From assembly GCA_001970955.1 (NCBI GenBank), contig MPUH01000761.1, forward strand, positions 1 to 36,098: 36,098 bases of DNA, in the 5' to 3' direction. The notes under the pieces are model-generated. The model did no database searches. It saw only the letters and a program-made list of their open reading frames with translations, and was not told the DNA's origin. The position numbers were made by a program, and so were the translations under genes. This document shows positions 18,418 through 28,559 of the stretch, piece after piece; the stretch's first letter is position 1, and every line of letters begins with the position of its first letter. The stretch comes from Stentor coeruleus. Lineage: Eukaryota; Ciliophora; Heterotrichea; Heterotrichida; Stentoridae.

Positions 18418-21285
18418 ATGTCATTAACCCTCGAAAAGCTTAAAGCACTCTGTAATACCGACAATCTTAAATCAGTCCAATCATTAAAACTAGAAGGCTT
18501 AGAGCTCACATCTTGCTTTAAAATCCTCCTTAGGGAAATGGGAGTTACTCTCTTTATCCTATCATTAAAAAACAATGCATTATCAACTATCGAAATCCCT
18601 CTCGGTTTTACAAACTTAAGAAAACTTGATCTTTCAACTAACCTTTTAACAAATATAGGATCAAATGATCTTTGGTCTACTATGCCAAGACTTCAAATTT
18701 TGTATCTTCATGATAATTTGTTAGAAAGCTGGGACACTTTTACAAACATTTCGTATATACCAAGACTAGCTCATTTAACATTGTTTAATAATCCTTGTAT
18801 ACACTTACCTCAATACAGAAAATTCATGCTTAGCACAATACCTACTTTATTAGCTTTAGATTTCCATATTGCTACCCAAGAAGAAAGACTTGGAATTCAT
18901 ACCCCTGACCCTGAGCTATCTAAAGTTTGGATTCAAGACCTACCTGATATGAAAAGCTTTAAATCACATATGTACAAACTAAGACGCAAATGGGAAAAAT
19001 GTTCACCTATAATAAAAATCCAAAGTCACTGGAGAAGGTATTATGCTAAGAAAAATATAGGAGGAAATATGTTAAGCGAAAGAGATAAACATGCAATAAA
19101 AATACAAAAACATATAAGAGGTTGGCTTTTAAGACTACATTTAAGAAAAGATCTTGAAAAAATGCTTAGAGAATCTAAAAATGATCATTTACTCTATACC
19201 CCAGCCCAATTTATAAGATATCAGGCAATACATAAAATCGAAAATGCTTATTCCCGTTATAGAATTGTTAAAAGGTTTAGGAAAAAAAGATATGATGCAG
19301 CAACAAAAATATCAGCTGCATGGAAAAGATTTAGGGTTTCAAGATATAATTTACCTATATTGAAAACTCAGAAATTTTATGTGCTAAAAAGTCAACAAAG
19401 GACGTTAATTTGTATGTTGAGGGCTATGGCCATGTATAGTCCTGACTTTTATCACCCTGCGAATTCGATATTAGACCGTATGGCCCCGGAGTTTTTTGAA
19501 AAAATCCCTAAGAAACCTAATGGCTATACATTTCCTGAGCTGTTTAACAGGATTTCAGAGTGTAAAACTATCAAAGTTGTTAGATTTCCAGATGTTGAGA
19601 ACCTAGCATATTCACATATCCCTTTATTACAAGTGATGAAATGGGTAAAAAATGCGAAAATACTCAATAGCAATAATGAAAAGCCTATAAAAAACCTATC
19701 AATACCAAAAAAGTATTGTAACGATGAGGACTACTTAAGACTTAAGAAATTCAGAATTAGAGGTAAAATCATGACTCAAAACGAAAGGAAGAAATTTAAA
19801 AACATCCAACTAAACCTTGATGAGTATTTAGACCTAGTTGAGTTTGTAGCTCCATCTTTAGATTTTTTACAAGAATTATTTCTCATGATTTTAGAATACA
19901 ACCGACTAGTCTTTTCAAAGGATTTGCCTATTTTCCAACCTATTTTCAAAATATCTTTAGATAGAGTTAAAGCAGCTTGTACAGTACAAGCATGCTGGAA
20001 AGGATACAAAGTTCGAAAAAATAACATGTTAGGTAGGCTTGCAATTGAACGTAGAGCAGTTTTATGTTTACAAAGATGGTGGAAATCGATTAGATTTATC
20101 CTAAGAATGAAATTTCTAGTCAAGTTAAAGAAAATACTTACTGAATATACTTCACCAATTGTTTATATACAAGCACATCTTTTTCAATATCTAGTCGCAA
20201 TGGTTTCTAATTTTTCTTTTCTCGAACAGAATTTCAGTTTTTATTGCACAGGAGATACAGTTTATATTTGCAACCTATCTCGTAAACGTTTCCTACCAGA
20301 TTGGGTAGGCAGTAACTGTACAATTGAAAACTCAGGTAGTTATTCAGTTTCAGAAGAAGAAAAAACACTTCAAGCTATAATCCTTAGTGGGGCCAAAGTT
20401 GAGGTCGTAACTCTGCAAAATGAGATTTCTGATCGACCTCCAATAGCTGATTCACATATAAAATTTATAAAACTCGAATATAAATCAATAGAAGAAGTTA
20501 AAAGACGAGCTAGTATTTTATATCTTAAAACCCTTAATTATCGTACAGGAAGTTATGTACCTTTATTTACTAGAAAAATGCTTACTCATCCTTTTCTTAT
20601 GTCTAAACTTAGACAAATATGGAAACTTAGGAATATTGATTATAGTGATAATTGCCCAGCTATAGATATATTATCAAGAGCATTAAATCCTAAAGAAGAA
20701 AATATTAGAATACCAACTTTACCTATAGTCCCTGAAAATTTAATGTCACCTATTTTATTAGAATCTTTATCCCCTGTGAGTAAAGGAGAAAATCCTATTG
20801 ATTTTACTAGTGAAAATACTGAAGTTATTACAAGTAGACAAATTGTTAATCAAGAAATCCTTAGACAAAGAGTTAAATATACTAGGGATGAAACTTATAG
20901 AAGACAAGCTGAATTGAAATATGCTAAACAAATGGATTTAGAAACAAGAGTTAGTGTTTATAAAGAAGATAAAGAACATACAGTTGGAATTTTAACATAT
21001 AGGAAAAGTGTTGAAGAAAAAGAATTGGAGTTGAAGAGGAGTTTTATTGAAGCTCAAAATAAAAAAAAAAGAAATTCGATTAATGAGAAAAATTTTATTA
21101 TGCAGTTTGCTCAAGCGAAAAATATGATTGGGAAACTTATGAAACATAGTGAGATTGAAAGGCATAAAGCGAGGACAGCGTCAGAAGTTAAGAATAGGGT
21201 GAATGAGGTAAAGATAAGGAGTAAGGAACGAAGAGAGCTGGTACAAGCGATATTGTATGAGAAATTTAAGAAAAGAGCTTTGTAA
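18418..21285 (+). CDS. LRRIQ3-like leucine-rich repeat and IQ-motif protein
   Basis: A 955-residue protein with N-terminal leucine-rich repeats (about residues 20-130) capped by HLTLFNNPCIHLPQYRKFML and ALDFHIATQEE. That order matches the LRR cap of LRRIQ3 (NNPV, then YR, then LKALDHHVISDEE). At least six IQ-type motifs follow: near 202 (IIKIQSHWRRYY), near 225 (HAIKIQKHIRGWLLR), near 270-300 (two degenerate ones), near 520 (CTVQACWKGYKVRK) and near 543 (LCLQRWWKSIRF). These predict binding of calmodulin or centrin-like proteins. The C-terminal ~150 residues are a long charged helix. LRRIQ3 is usually linked to ciliated tissue, so a ciliary or basal-body role is inferred. It is longer than the human protein (about 620 residues), mostly in the middle and the C-terminal helix. 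No intron is needed. Confidence 0.75.
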   Translation: MSLTLEKLKALCNTDNLKSVQSLKLEGLELTSCFKILLREMGVTLFILSLKNNALSTIEIPLGFTNLRKLDLSTNLLTNIGSNDLWSTMPRLQILYLHDNLLESWDTFTNISYIPRLAHLTLFNNPCIHLPQYRKFMLSTIPTLLALDFHIATQEERLGIHTPDPELSKVWIQDLPDMKSFKSHMYKLRRKWEKCSPIIKIQSHWRRYYAKKNIGGNMLSERDKHAIKIQKHIRGWLLRLHLRKDLEKMLRESKNDHLLYTPAQFIRYQAIHKIENAYSRYRIVKRFRKKRYDAATKISAAWKRFRVSRYNLPILKTQKFYVLKSQQRTLICMLRAMAMYSPDFYHPANSILDRMAPEFFEKIPKKPNGYTFPELFNRISECKTIKVVRFPDVENLAYSHIPLLQVMKWVKNAKILNSNNEKPIKNLSIPKKYCNDEDYLRLKKFRIRGKIMTQNERKKFKNIQLNLDEYLDLVEFVAPSLDFLQELFLMILEYNRLVFSKDLPIFQPIFKISLDRVKAACTVQACWKGYKVRKNNMLGRLAIERRAVLCLQRWWKSIRFILRMKFLVKLKKILTEYTSPIVYIQAHLFQYLVAMVSNFSFLEQNFSFYCTGDTVYICNLSRKRFLPDWVGSNCTIENSGSYSVSEEEKTLQAIILSGAKVEVVTLQNEISDRPPIADSHIKFIKLEYKSIEEVKRRASILYLKTLNYRTGSYVPLFTRKMLTHPFLMSKLRQIWKLRNIDYSDNCPAIDILSRALNPKEENIRIPTLPIVPENLMSPILLESLSPVSKGENPIDFTSENTEVITSRQIVNQEILRQRVKYTRDETYRRQAELKYAKQMDLETRVSVYKEDKEHTVGILTYRKSVEEKELELKRSFIEAQNKKKRNSINEKNFIMQFAQAKNMIGKLMKHSEIERHKARTASEVKNRVNEVKIRSKERRELVQAILYEKFKKRAL

Positions 21286-21624
21286 AGTATTTTTAATGTG
21301 ATGATTTAATAAAATTGGCTGTTTTGATTTTTATATACAACTTTTTAGTTTTTATTGATATGTTGAGTTTGTATAAAACTGTGATTTTTTTAGTATAATC
21401 ATATCCTCATAAAAGCTTTTCAAAACAATTTCCTCATAATAAACACAAATTTACACTTAACTAAACATAAAAAATACCAATATTTTCCAATACACAATTC
21501 TAAATATCATATAACCCTTATCCCACAAAAAAAAAATATTAATTTTCCCCAATACATTGCCAAAACTTCATTAAAATATTAAAGGCAAATCATATCTAAT
21601 CCAAAGCATTATACAAAAAAATTC
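21286..21624. other. Intergenic region upstream of small CaaX-like gene
   Basis: Nothing coding is seen. The first ~100 bp are G/T-rich (3' flank type) and the rest C/A-rich (5' flank type) with several A runs. Confidence 0.4.
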
Positions 21625-22170
21625 ATGTCGAGTAAAATTACAAAAAAAACAAAAACAGACAAATTTGAACCAAAAATAGGGTTTGAAAATCCAAATAACA
21701 ACGAAATGTCGCTAAGTTTCAGTGAATTCGAAATTGAAGGACAACCTCCAAGATCTGAATCTTTTTTTTCAGAGTCTGACAACCAAAAAGAAGAAAGTAA
21801 AAGCAACAATGTTATCATAAGCGATGTAAATGAAGGGGCAAATGAAAGCCAAGGATTAAATCATGCATTTTTTGAAGAAAACTCTGAGTCTGCAACTGAA
21901 AAAGAAGTAAGCGATTTTTTCAAGCAGGAAATAGAAAACACTGCTGTAGCTAAAAGAGAAAAAAAGACTAAAGGACATGCAAAATCAATATCAGAGACAA
22001 GTGAACCTATTGAAATTATTATATCAAATGCTGAATCAATAGAAAAAAGTAAGGCAAAGGAGAAAACTCATGAAGATAAAGATGTTAAAAATAAAGAGAA
22101 AGAAAAGATTAAAAAACAAGAACAAAGTGCTTCGATATGCTGCAAGTGTAAAGGATGTTTAATCTTTTAA
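21625..22170 (+). CDS. Small acidic/charged protein with C-terminal Cys cluster and CaaX-like end
   Basis: I do not recognise a family. The 181-residue protein is rich in Ser, Glu, Lys and Asn and is probably disordered over most of its length. A Lys/Glu-rich stretch near 145-170 could form a charged helix. The end is striking: CCKCKGCLIF. The last four residues CLIF fit a CaaX prenylation box; a terminal Phe or Leu generally favours geranylgeranylation. The three preceding cysteines among lysines are typical of palmitoylation or polybasic membrane anchors. No GTPase or other catalytic domain is present. A peripheral membrane adaptor is therefore inferred. The ATG at 21625 is the first in frame after C/A-rich upstream sequence. 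Confidence 0.65.
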   Translation: MSSKITKKTKTDKFEPKIGFENPNNNEMSLSFSEFEIEGQPPRSESFFSESDNQKEESKSNNVIISDVNEGANESQGLNHAFFEENSESATEKEVSDFFKQEIENTAVAKREKKTKGHAKSISETSEPIEIIISNAESIEKSKAKEKTHEDKDVKNKEKEKIKKQEQSASICCKCKGCLIF

Positions 22171-22638
22171 TTAAAAATTGTGATAAGATTTGAGGATTTT
22201 TGGATGTTTGATGAGTGATTTAAAATATGAAGGATTATTTGAAGAAGATTTAAAAAGAGTAAGATTTTGGTGTTGTAATGGATTGTATTATGAATTGAAG
22301 ATTGGAAGAAATTTGTGGAGTTTAAGTAATATATGTGTGCATATTAGAGTATAACTACTGAAATTATTATCTTATTTTCAATACAAATTGCCATAAAAAT
22401 TTCCTACATTTTCAATTTTCCTGCTTATTGGCATTAATCCTCAGTTTTTAAAGAAATACACATACACATACTAAAACCCAAAATTTTACCTAAAAAACCC
22501 CTAAATCCATAAAAAAATCGCAAAATCTCCACACACAAAACCAATCATCTTCATCAAGACTAGGGATGTTTCCAAATAAAAAATACCCATAATCCACATC
22601 AAAATCATCTTTCCTAAACAACATAAAATTATCTACCT
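22171..22638. other. Convergent intergenic region
   Basis: No gene is recognised. The left part is G/A/T-rich (3' flank of the plus-strand gene). The right part is C/A-rich on the plus strand, which is G/T-rich for the minus-strand transporter ending at 22639. No transcription-termination motif could be assigned. Confidence 0.4.
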
Positions 22639-24060
22639 CTACATAGAAACACTAAACCTTTTCTGAGACATCTCATACAGCTCCATGCGTTCTTTAATTC
22701 TCCACCTTGAATAATAAAGCATCTAACTATCCATTACCACACAACAAAAAACAAAATAAAAAACATTCATAACAATAAAAGCCACTCCTGGCTGATTATC
22801 TATATTTTTTAAATCAAGCATCCCATCAAAAATTGCAAACATCCCAGTAATAAAAAGTACACCAACCCAATTCATAGCACTTGTAATAGCAACACCTTTA
22901 TCCGAAAGAACATCTGCACAATAAATCCACATAATAGGTCCTATGCTAATTTCAAAAGCTATAATAAACATGATAATACATACAAAATAAATATAAAAAA
23001 AATCTTCTGATGTCAATGTTGATAAAACAATAATATAACAAATTCCCATCCAAACAGCACCAATTTGTAAGTTGATTTTATAATGTGATTTTAATATGAA
23101 CATAGATAAACTTCCTGATATACAATTGACAGCACCTATAATTATTGTACTTATTTGTGAATCCAAATGGTTTAAGTTTTGTAATATATGAGATGAATTC
23201 ATCATATAAATGTTTATACCTGTTAATTGTTGTAATAAAGCTATGATACAACCCATTTTTAAACTTTCATTTTGCATTAAGTTTTTGAAAAAACTCCCAT
23301 GGCTTGGTGAGATGGAATCTGTTGAGATATCTAAGTCAATTAATTCTTGTGATCCTTTTTCTTCGATTTCATTGTTGAAGTAGAGTTTACTTATAAGATC
23401 AATAGCTTGTTTTCTTTTGCCTGAATTGATGAGGTAGGTAGGGGTGTCTTGTGTGTAGACTTTCCAGAAAAACAGGATTTGGATGAGGTTTGCGATTATT
23501 GGTACTATGAAAATCATATATAAAGTATCAGATGCTTGGCAAGCATAACCTAACACATATGCTAGTAAAATGCCAAATGTGATCATAAACTGGTTTATTG
23601 ACCCAAGTCTAACATAGTATTCTTGATAAGCCATTTCCCGAACTTCATATAAATTACTATACAAAGGGACAATATATGAAGCAATACCTGTACTTATCCC
23701 ACTGAAGATTCTTCCTATAATAAAAACATAAATAAGGGATTGATTTTCTTTGATAGAAACAATACAAATACACTATATATGTTTTACAATCCCACTACCT
23801 AGTATATTTAAAGCATTCATAAAGAATATACAATTTCTTCTCCCATAAGCATTTGCTATAAAGCATCCTAAAAAACACCCTAATATTGCTCCAGATGGGG
23901 TTAAGATATTTAGGTATAATTGATTAAAACTTTTGATTATGTTGTTTAGAATTGCTATATTATAACCTAAATATGATATACCAAATTCAAAAGACCCTAT
24001 GCTAGTAATAAAGGTCAAGGTGTAGAAATAATAGATGCTGTGTAAGATTTACGTTTTCAT
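22639..24060 (-). CDS. Sugar-porter family MFS transporter, four exons
   Basis: Membrane transporter of the major facilitator superfamily, sugar porter branch, 458 residues after splicing. Exons are 24060-24053, 24037-23788, 23772-22738 and 22722-22639, separated by three 15-nt introns. Motifs in order: a first helix with FEFGISYLGYN, GRRNCIFFMN after TM2 (the sugar-porter loop motif), FIIGRIFSGISTGIASYIVPLY in the TM4 region, DTPTYLINSGKRKQA (counterpart of PESPRWL) at the start of the central loop, then QQLTGINIYMMNSSH in TM7, which is the signature helix of glucose/hexose permeases. About 12 hydrophobic helices are expected. The tail is basic (SRWRIKERMEL). The substrate is probably a sugar or polyol, but key specificity residues were not compared. 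Without splicing, translation would stop at every intron. Confidence 0.85.
22723..22737 (-). other. 15-nt intron 3 of the MFS transporter
   Basis: On the minus strand it reads gtaatggatagttag. It lies in phase 0 after a GTG codon; its final TAG would end the protein before the conserved cytosolic tail. Removal adds 27 residues (22722-22639). Confidence 0.8.
23773..23787 (-). other. 15-nt intron 2 of the MFS transporter
   Basis: On the minus strand it reads gtaaaacatatatag, phase 0. Removing it joins ILGSGI to CIVSIKENQ and restores TM3 and TM4 of the transporter, including GRIFSG. Retention gives TAG. Confidence 0.9.
24038..24052 (-). other. 15-nt intron 1 of the MFS transporter, after an 8-nt first coding exon
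   Basis: On the minus strand it reads gtaaatcttacacag, phase 2. It separates ATGAAAAC (24060-24053) from the rest and gives an N terminus MKTIYYFYTLTFITS. Without it the downstream frame has no ATG start, and ATGAAAACG runs into TAA. Confidence 0.8.
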
Positions 24061-24615
24061 ATTTTTAGTATGAAATGTTTCTGGAATGGTTTTTGTAATG
24101 TAAAGTATGCTAGGGTTGATTTTTAATGTAATGTTTAGAAGGTTTGGAGATAATTTAGTAGTTTTTAGTTTTCGTAAAAATTTATTGTTTTAATAATATA
24201 TGTATAATAGATTAAGTAATGATAATTTTGCCTGACAAAAAAATGATTTTTTAAAATTGTATTGATTCATTGGGTGTTTGGATATAGAATTTTAAGTTAA
24301 ATGAAAATAGAATAATATTATGAATGCTCATGATATATAAAAAATAATCATTGATTGTTTTGCAATAACTAGTTTTAGTAATAAATATTATTTAAACTAA
24401 TAAAACTATTTTTAATCTCGACAATATATTTTTATTTCAAACAAAATCAAAGGTAAAAGATATAAGTATACCAAAAGTATTATAAAAATATACAAAAACA
24501 AAACCACACATAACATATAATAAAAAAAAACCAAAACCCTAATAAAAATCCAGCATCTAAAATTTTTTTTTATCTATCATTAAACTAGATTAAATTATAC
24601 CTTATCATAAAAAGA
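24061..24615. other. Intergenic region between ULK4-type kinase 3' end and transporter 5' end
   Basis: No gene is recognised. The left half (24061-24300) is G/T-rich on the plus strand, which is C/A-rich upstream of the transporter on its own strand. The right part (24430-24615) is C/A-rich on plus, the 3' flank of the kinase gene. Some A/T-rich palindromic stretches are visible but none is a clear signal. Confidence 0.4.
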
Positions 24616-27600
24616 TTACGGGGGATTACTACTATCAACAAGGCCTTTCAATATTTTAATACAAACTTTTTGCAGCCCACTATTATTATATGTAACAATC
24701 TGCAATAGTGCATCTTTCTGTTCCCTATTCGAGTTTTGTGTCAGATACCCTTCAAACAACTGTAATATAAGCATAAGACAATGCAAACTATTTTCAATAA
24801 CAGTTTCATCTTCTGACTGTAAAAGTTTAGTACAAACCACTAAATTCTCAGACAAAGGATATATTGCTGGGTTAACCTTATCCCTATATTTAGAAGATAA
24901 AGATACTAACAAATTATACAAAATATCCAAAGTTATCTCAATACACCAATCTCTATCCACAACATAGTTTATAACCGAATTAAACTGTTCAATAATATTA
25001 TATTCTAAAAGTTCATCAATAGTCAATTCACCACTTGAAACAAATTTTTTGACAATTTCTAATAAATGCATACTAAGCTTTTGATCTGCAGCTTTGAAAT
25101 GTACTAAAAAATTACCGATTAAACCATGACTTTTTATTATAGCAACATATTTTGAACACCTTTCTAATATACAACTTAAGAGTTTTATACATATAAGTGG
25201 AACTGGTTCTGTATCTTTTAATAGTTCTGGGTATAAGGGAAAAAGTCTTTTTTCTATAAGTTCATTCATCATTTTTGTTGTATATTTGCTTGTGTTGATT
25301 GGATCGTAAACTTCATCGTCAAAAAGGAAACTGATCATGAAATCGGTGAAAATTTTTAAACATCGGAAACGAGTGTCTATGTTTCGGTTAAGGGTTTCTA
25401 GAAGATTGGGTAAGAGGTTTATTACGATAATGTCAGAAAAAACTTTGAATTGTTTGGACTTACCTGCCATGGATTCGAGAATTTCTAGGATCACTTGATT
25501 TGAGTCGGGAATGTCTTTGAGGAGTAAAGATGAGATGCATTTTATAAAGTTGGATATTGGAAGTTTTAGACGACCGGAGGAGGAGTTGAAGATTGTTGGA
25601 AGGACGTTGAAAAGCCCATAGTTCCCTTCAACAGCCATACGTACCGCTTGCATAACCCTGTCAGTCAAAGTATCAAGAAAATGATGTAAACAGCATTGCA
25701 CATACTTATAACTATCCTTCAGCAGCCTATCAACTTGCATAAAAAACTTCGACTTTGCCATATCCCCAAGATAACTCCCATTATTCTTCAACAAAAACAT
25801 AAAACACAACAAACACTTCCCCCTAATAACAATCCCTGGACTTTCCATCAAATTGCTCAAAACATTAAAATTAATCTCAACCCCTTCCCTATTCTGTAAA
25901 GCATAACACAATATCGTAATCAAAGCTTGCTGGGTTTTTTCATCAGCATCTTTCAAATACTGATAAAAAACTTTCATAGTCAAACAAATGCTAAAATCTT
26001 TAAACACCTTAGGACATAATCTTATAATATGACTCAAAGCGCCAATTGAACTAAATTTCAATTCTTCACAAGTACAATCAATAAAAGTTCTAGTTAAAGC
26101 TATGGCCATTTGCTATATATTTCTTACAGTTGAAGCAAAAATTATCCCTCCATTTTTGCTTTGTGCTGTTATGTTTTCTATAGTCCTAACAGCCAAAAGT
26201 TTACACTGTTCATCATGTGAGTCTAAAATTTCCCCAGTAAGAAAATCAGACATTTTTGGGTCGATTTGCCAAGCATCATCATATTCTTCTTCATCCATCT
26301 GTGTTGCTGCATAAAAAAGATACTCACCAAAGGCAGCAAGAGCTTTTTTCTTAAGTAAATTATCTGTGGTTTGTAAAGATTTATTTTCTTCATTTATTAT
26401 ATCAATAAAAGCTTCAACAACATTACTAGCTGGAAGATCTGAGTCGATCATAGTAGCATGACGGATCATTTGTCCAAATATTGAACATATACGAGCTCTA
26501 AGTTGTGATGATAGTTTTTGTTTTTTATCAGCATCACTGATATCGGTATTTTTAGTATAACTTGTCATGATTTTTAAAAACAATTGGACAAAAGCACTGT
26601 TAATAAGTTTGTTAGCTAAAGGAAAATCTTGTATTAAAGATTCAATATATGCTAAATAAGAGATTTTTTTACTTATAGGCACTGAGGTATTAAGTACAGA
26701 ATAAACATCACTAAGATGATTTTCAAGTTCAGGGGAATTTACATGGTCATTTATGTTTTCAGCTGTCCATTTAGACATATCATGATCAAAACAATTCATA
26801 AGGTTTTCATGGCTTGATATGATAGGTTTAACATTGATATCTGTATTATGGATTATTAACTGTTCTATAGGCTGAGGTTTGAATGTGGTTTTTACTACCG
26901 GAGTTTGTAAAGTTGCACTGTTTGAACACTGATTGACAATTTTCACTTCTTCTGCATGGTCGTCAATATCCCAGTTTTCACCTAGGTTTAATACTTGATC
27001 ACGGCTTTTTAGAACAAAATCTTCCTTACCATTTAAACTTGCTCTAATACTTTCCCTTGCTTCATATTTACGATTTTCTCTTGACCTATCACTAGTCCTT
27101 TGTTGTACCCCACGAGCTTTAAGATAATTTTCATATGTTTCATGCCTCGGAAGTTTAACTTGTTGACTCATTCTTTGTCCTTCCCAAAACTCATGCCATA
27201 AAAGCTCTTCCCAACCCATACGTTTAGAAGGATCTTTTTGTAACAACCCAGAAATAAGGTTATTAAAATCCTCAGATGCATTTGGTATTGATGGAGTTTC
27301 TGCAGTAAGTATCTGTTCTTTTAAATCTTTAAATGTACTTGATATAAAAGGTGGTGTACCAACATAAAGCTCATATAAAACACAGCCAAAACTCCATAGA
27401 TCAGAATAATATGAATAAACCCCATCTTCTTCAAAGAGTTCTGGGGCCATATAATAAGGTGTACCTTTTTTATTTTCTTCACTTTGACTATCTGATATTA
27501 ATTGAGCTAAACCAAAATCACAGAGTTTTAATACCCCATATTCATTAAATAAAATATTCGAAGGTTTTAAGTCTGCATAGATTATCCCTTTTGAATGAAG

Positions 27601-27930
27601 ATAATAAAGCCCATCTATGATGTTTAACCCGAAATCCTTTATAACTTTTTCTGGTAAACTTTTATCTTGGTCTATAAGTGTTAATATATCTCCTCCTGGA
27701 CAATATTCTAAGACTAGCCAAAGATGATTGCGGGTTTTATGCCAAGCATGATATTTTACTATGTTTTCTTGATTTAAATTCTGAAGAATTCGCACTTCGT
27801 TCATAACTTTAAGTTTGTAAGCTTTTTCACAAGACTTTATGGCTAGGTATTCGATAGTTTTTTTTAAACGACCTTTGTAGACCACAGAGTTTTTGCTTCG
27901 ACCAATTTCGCAGATGTGGTAATTGTTCAT
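24616..27930 (-). CDS. RUNKEL/ULK4-type kinase with C-terminal helical repeats
   Basis: A 1099-residue protein encoded by two exons (27930-26128 and 26112-24616) with one 15-nt intron. The kinase domain (residues about 1-255) matches plant RUNKEL and animal ULK4: TIEYLAIKSCEKA, NHLWLVLEYCPGGDI, LHSKGIIYADLKPSN, KLCDFGLAQ, GTPYYMAPELFEEDG and DPSKRMGWEELLWHEFW. K32, D120 (YAD replacing HRD) and D138 of DFG are all present, so it may bind metal-ATP, unlike the divergent human ULK4 pseudokinase. The glycine loop is degenerate (GRSKNSVVYKG). After a low-complexity linker (about 256-390), residues about 390-1099 are alpha-helical HEAT/armadillo-like repeats. The family acts on microtubules, in phragmoplast or ciliary contexts. 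Start codons of this gene and the next are only 38 bp apart, so they share a promoter region. Confidence 0.88.
26113..26127 (-). other. 15-nt intron of the ULK4-type gene
   Basis: On the minus strand it reads gtaagaaatatatag, phase 0. Removal joins FAST to QMAIALTRTF and unites the kinase half with the helical-repeat half. Retention ends at TAG. Confidence 0.88.
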
Positions 27931-27968
27931 ATTTTATTATTTTAGTTGAGAGATTATCAAATTTTGAT

Positions 27969-28544
27969 ATGATTGATATTAATATGAGTGCAGAATACAA
28001 TAGGGCTATTTTGCATATGGAAGGAATGTCATGTAAAAGTTTAGTTTCGGGTGTTAGGGTGTTAATTTGTCTAAAGGTAATACAAGATGAGAGCCCATAT
28101 ATGTTAGAAATTGCTATTACTGATGTTAGGGGAAACTACTGGGAATTAATGTTGGGATATAAAGATTTCGAAGACCATTTAAATCAACTTGGGGCAATGC
28201 AGAATGATTGGATAAGGTTTTTTAATATGATGGCTGAAGCTTTTGAGAACAAGTTTGTGTCAGGGGAAGTGAAAAACCAAGCCATTGAACTATTTATCGA
28301 CTATCCCATTGGTCAAGCGAAACTTCGAGGGAATTTTACAATGAAACATATAAAAAACCCATCTCCACAACTGATCTCAAATCTTGTCTTTAGCTATATA
28401 GAAAGACTAGAACTTAAGTCTTTAAAACGTCCACGTGAACCATCACCAGAAATAAGAAGCCAAGTTGTTGAGCCGTTAAAATTCAAAGCTAAAGCTCTAA
28501 AGAAAAAGAAAAAACCTAAACAAATAGGCTCAAAAATCCTTTAA
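27969..28544 (+). CDS. Possible PAXX/XLF-like end-joining factor
   Basis: A 191-residue protein. The N-terminal ~130 residues alternate beta strands and a helix: YMLEIAITDVRGNYWELML (about 44-62), then helices around DFEDHLNQLG and RFFNMMAEAF, then beta strands to FTMKHI. A helix QLISNLVFSYIERLEL begins near 134. The final ~40 residues are basic (LKRPREPSPE, then KALKKKKKPKQIGSKIL). This order resembles the head domain, stalk start and basic Ku-binding tail of PAXX and XLF, as in YVTDAAELWS of human PAXX. Non-homologous end joining repairs breaks made during genome rearrangement in ciliates, so such a factor would be useful, but this is a fold-level guess. Otherwise it is a hypothetical nuclear protein. 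It is divergent from the kinase gene and converges on the Serinc with about 15 bp between stops. Confidence 0.45.
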   Translation: MIDINMSAEYNRAILHMEGMSCKSLVSGVRVLICLKVIQDESPYMLEIAITDVRGNYWELMLGYKDFEDHLNQLGAMQNDWIRFFNMMAEAFENKFVSGEVKNQAIELFIDYPIGQAKLRGNFTMKHIKNPSPQLISNLVFSYIERLELKSLKRPREPSPEIRSQVVEPLKFKAKALKKKKKPKQIGSKIL

Positions 28545-28559
28545 ACATAACTTTTATCT

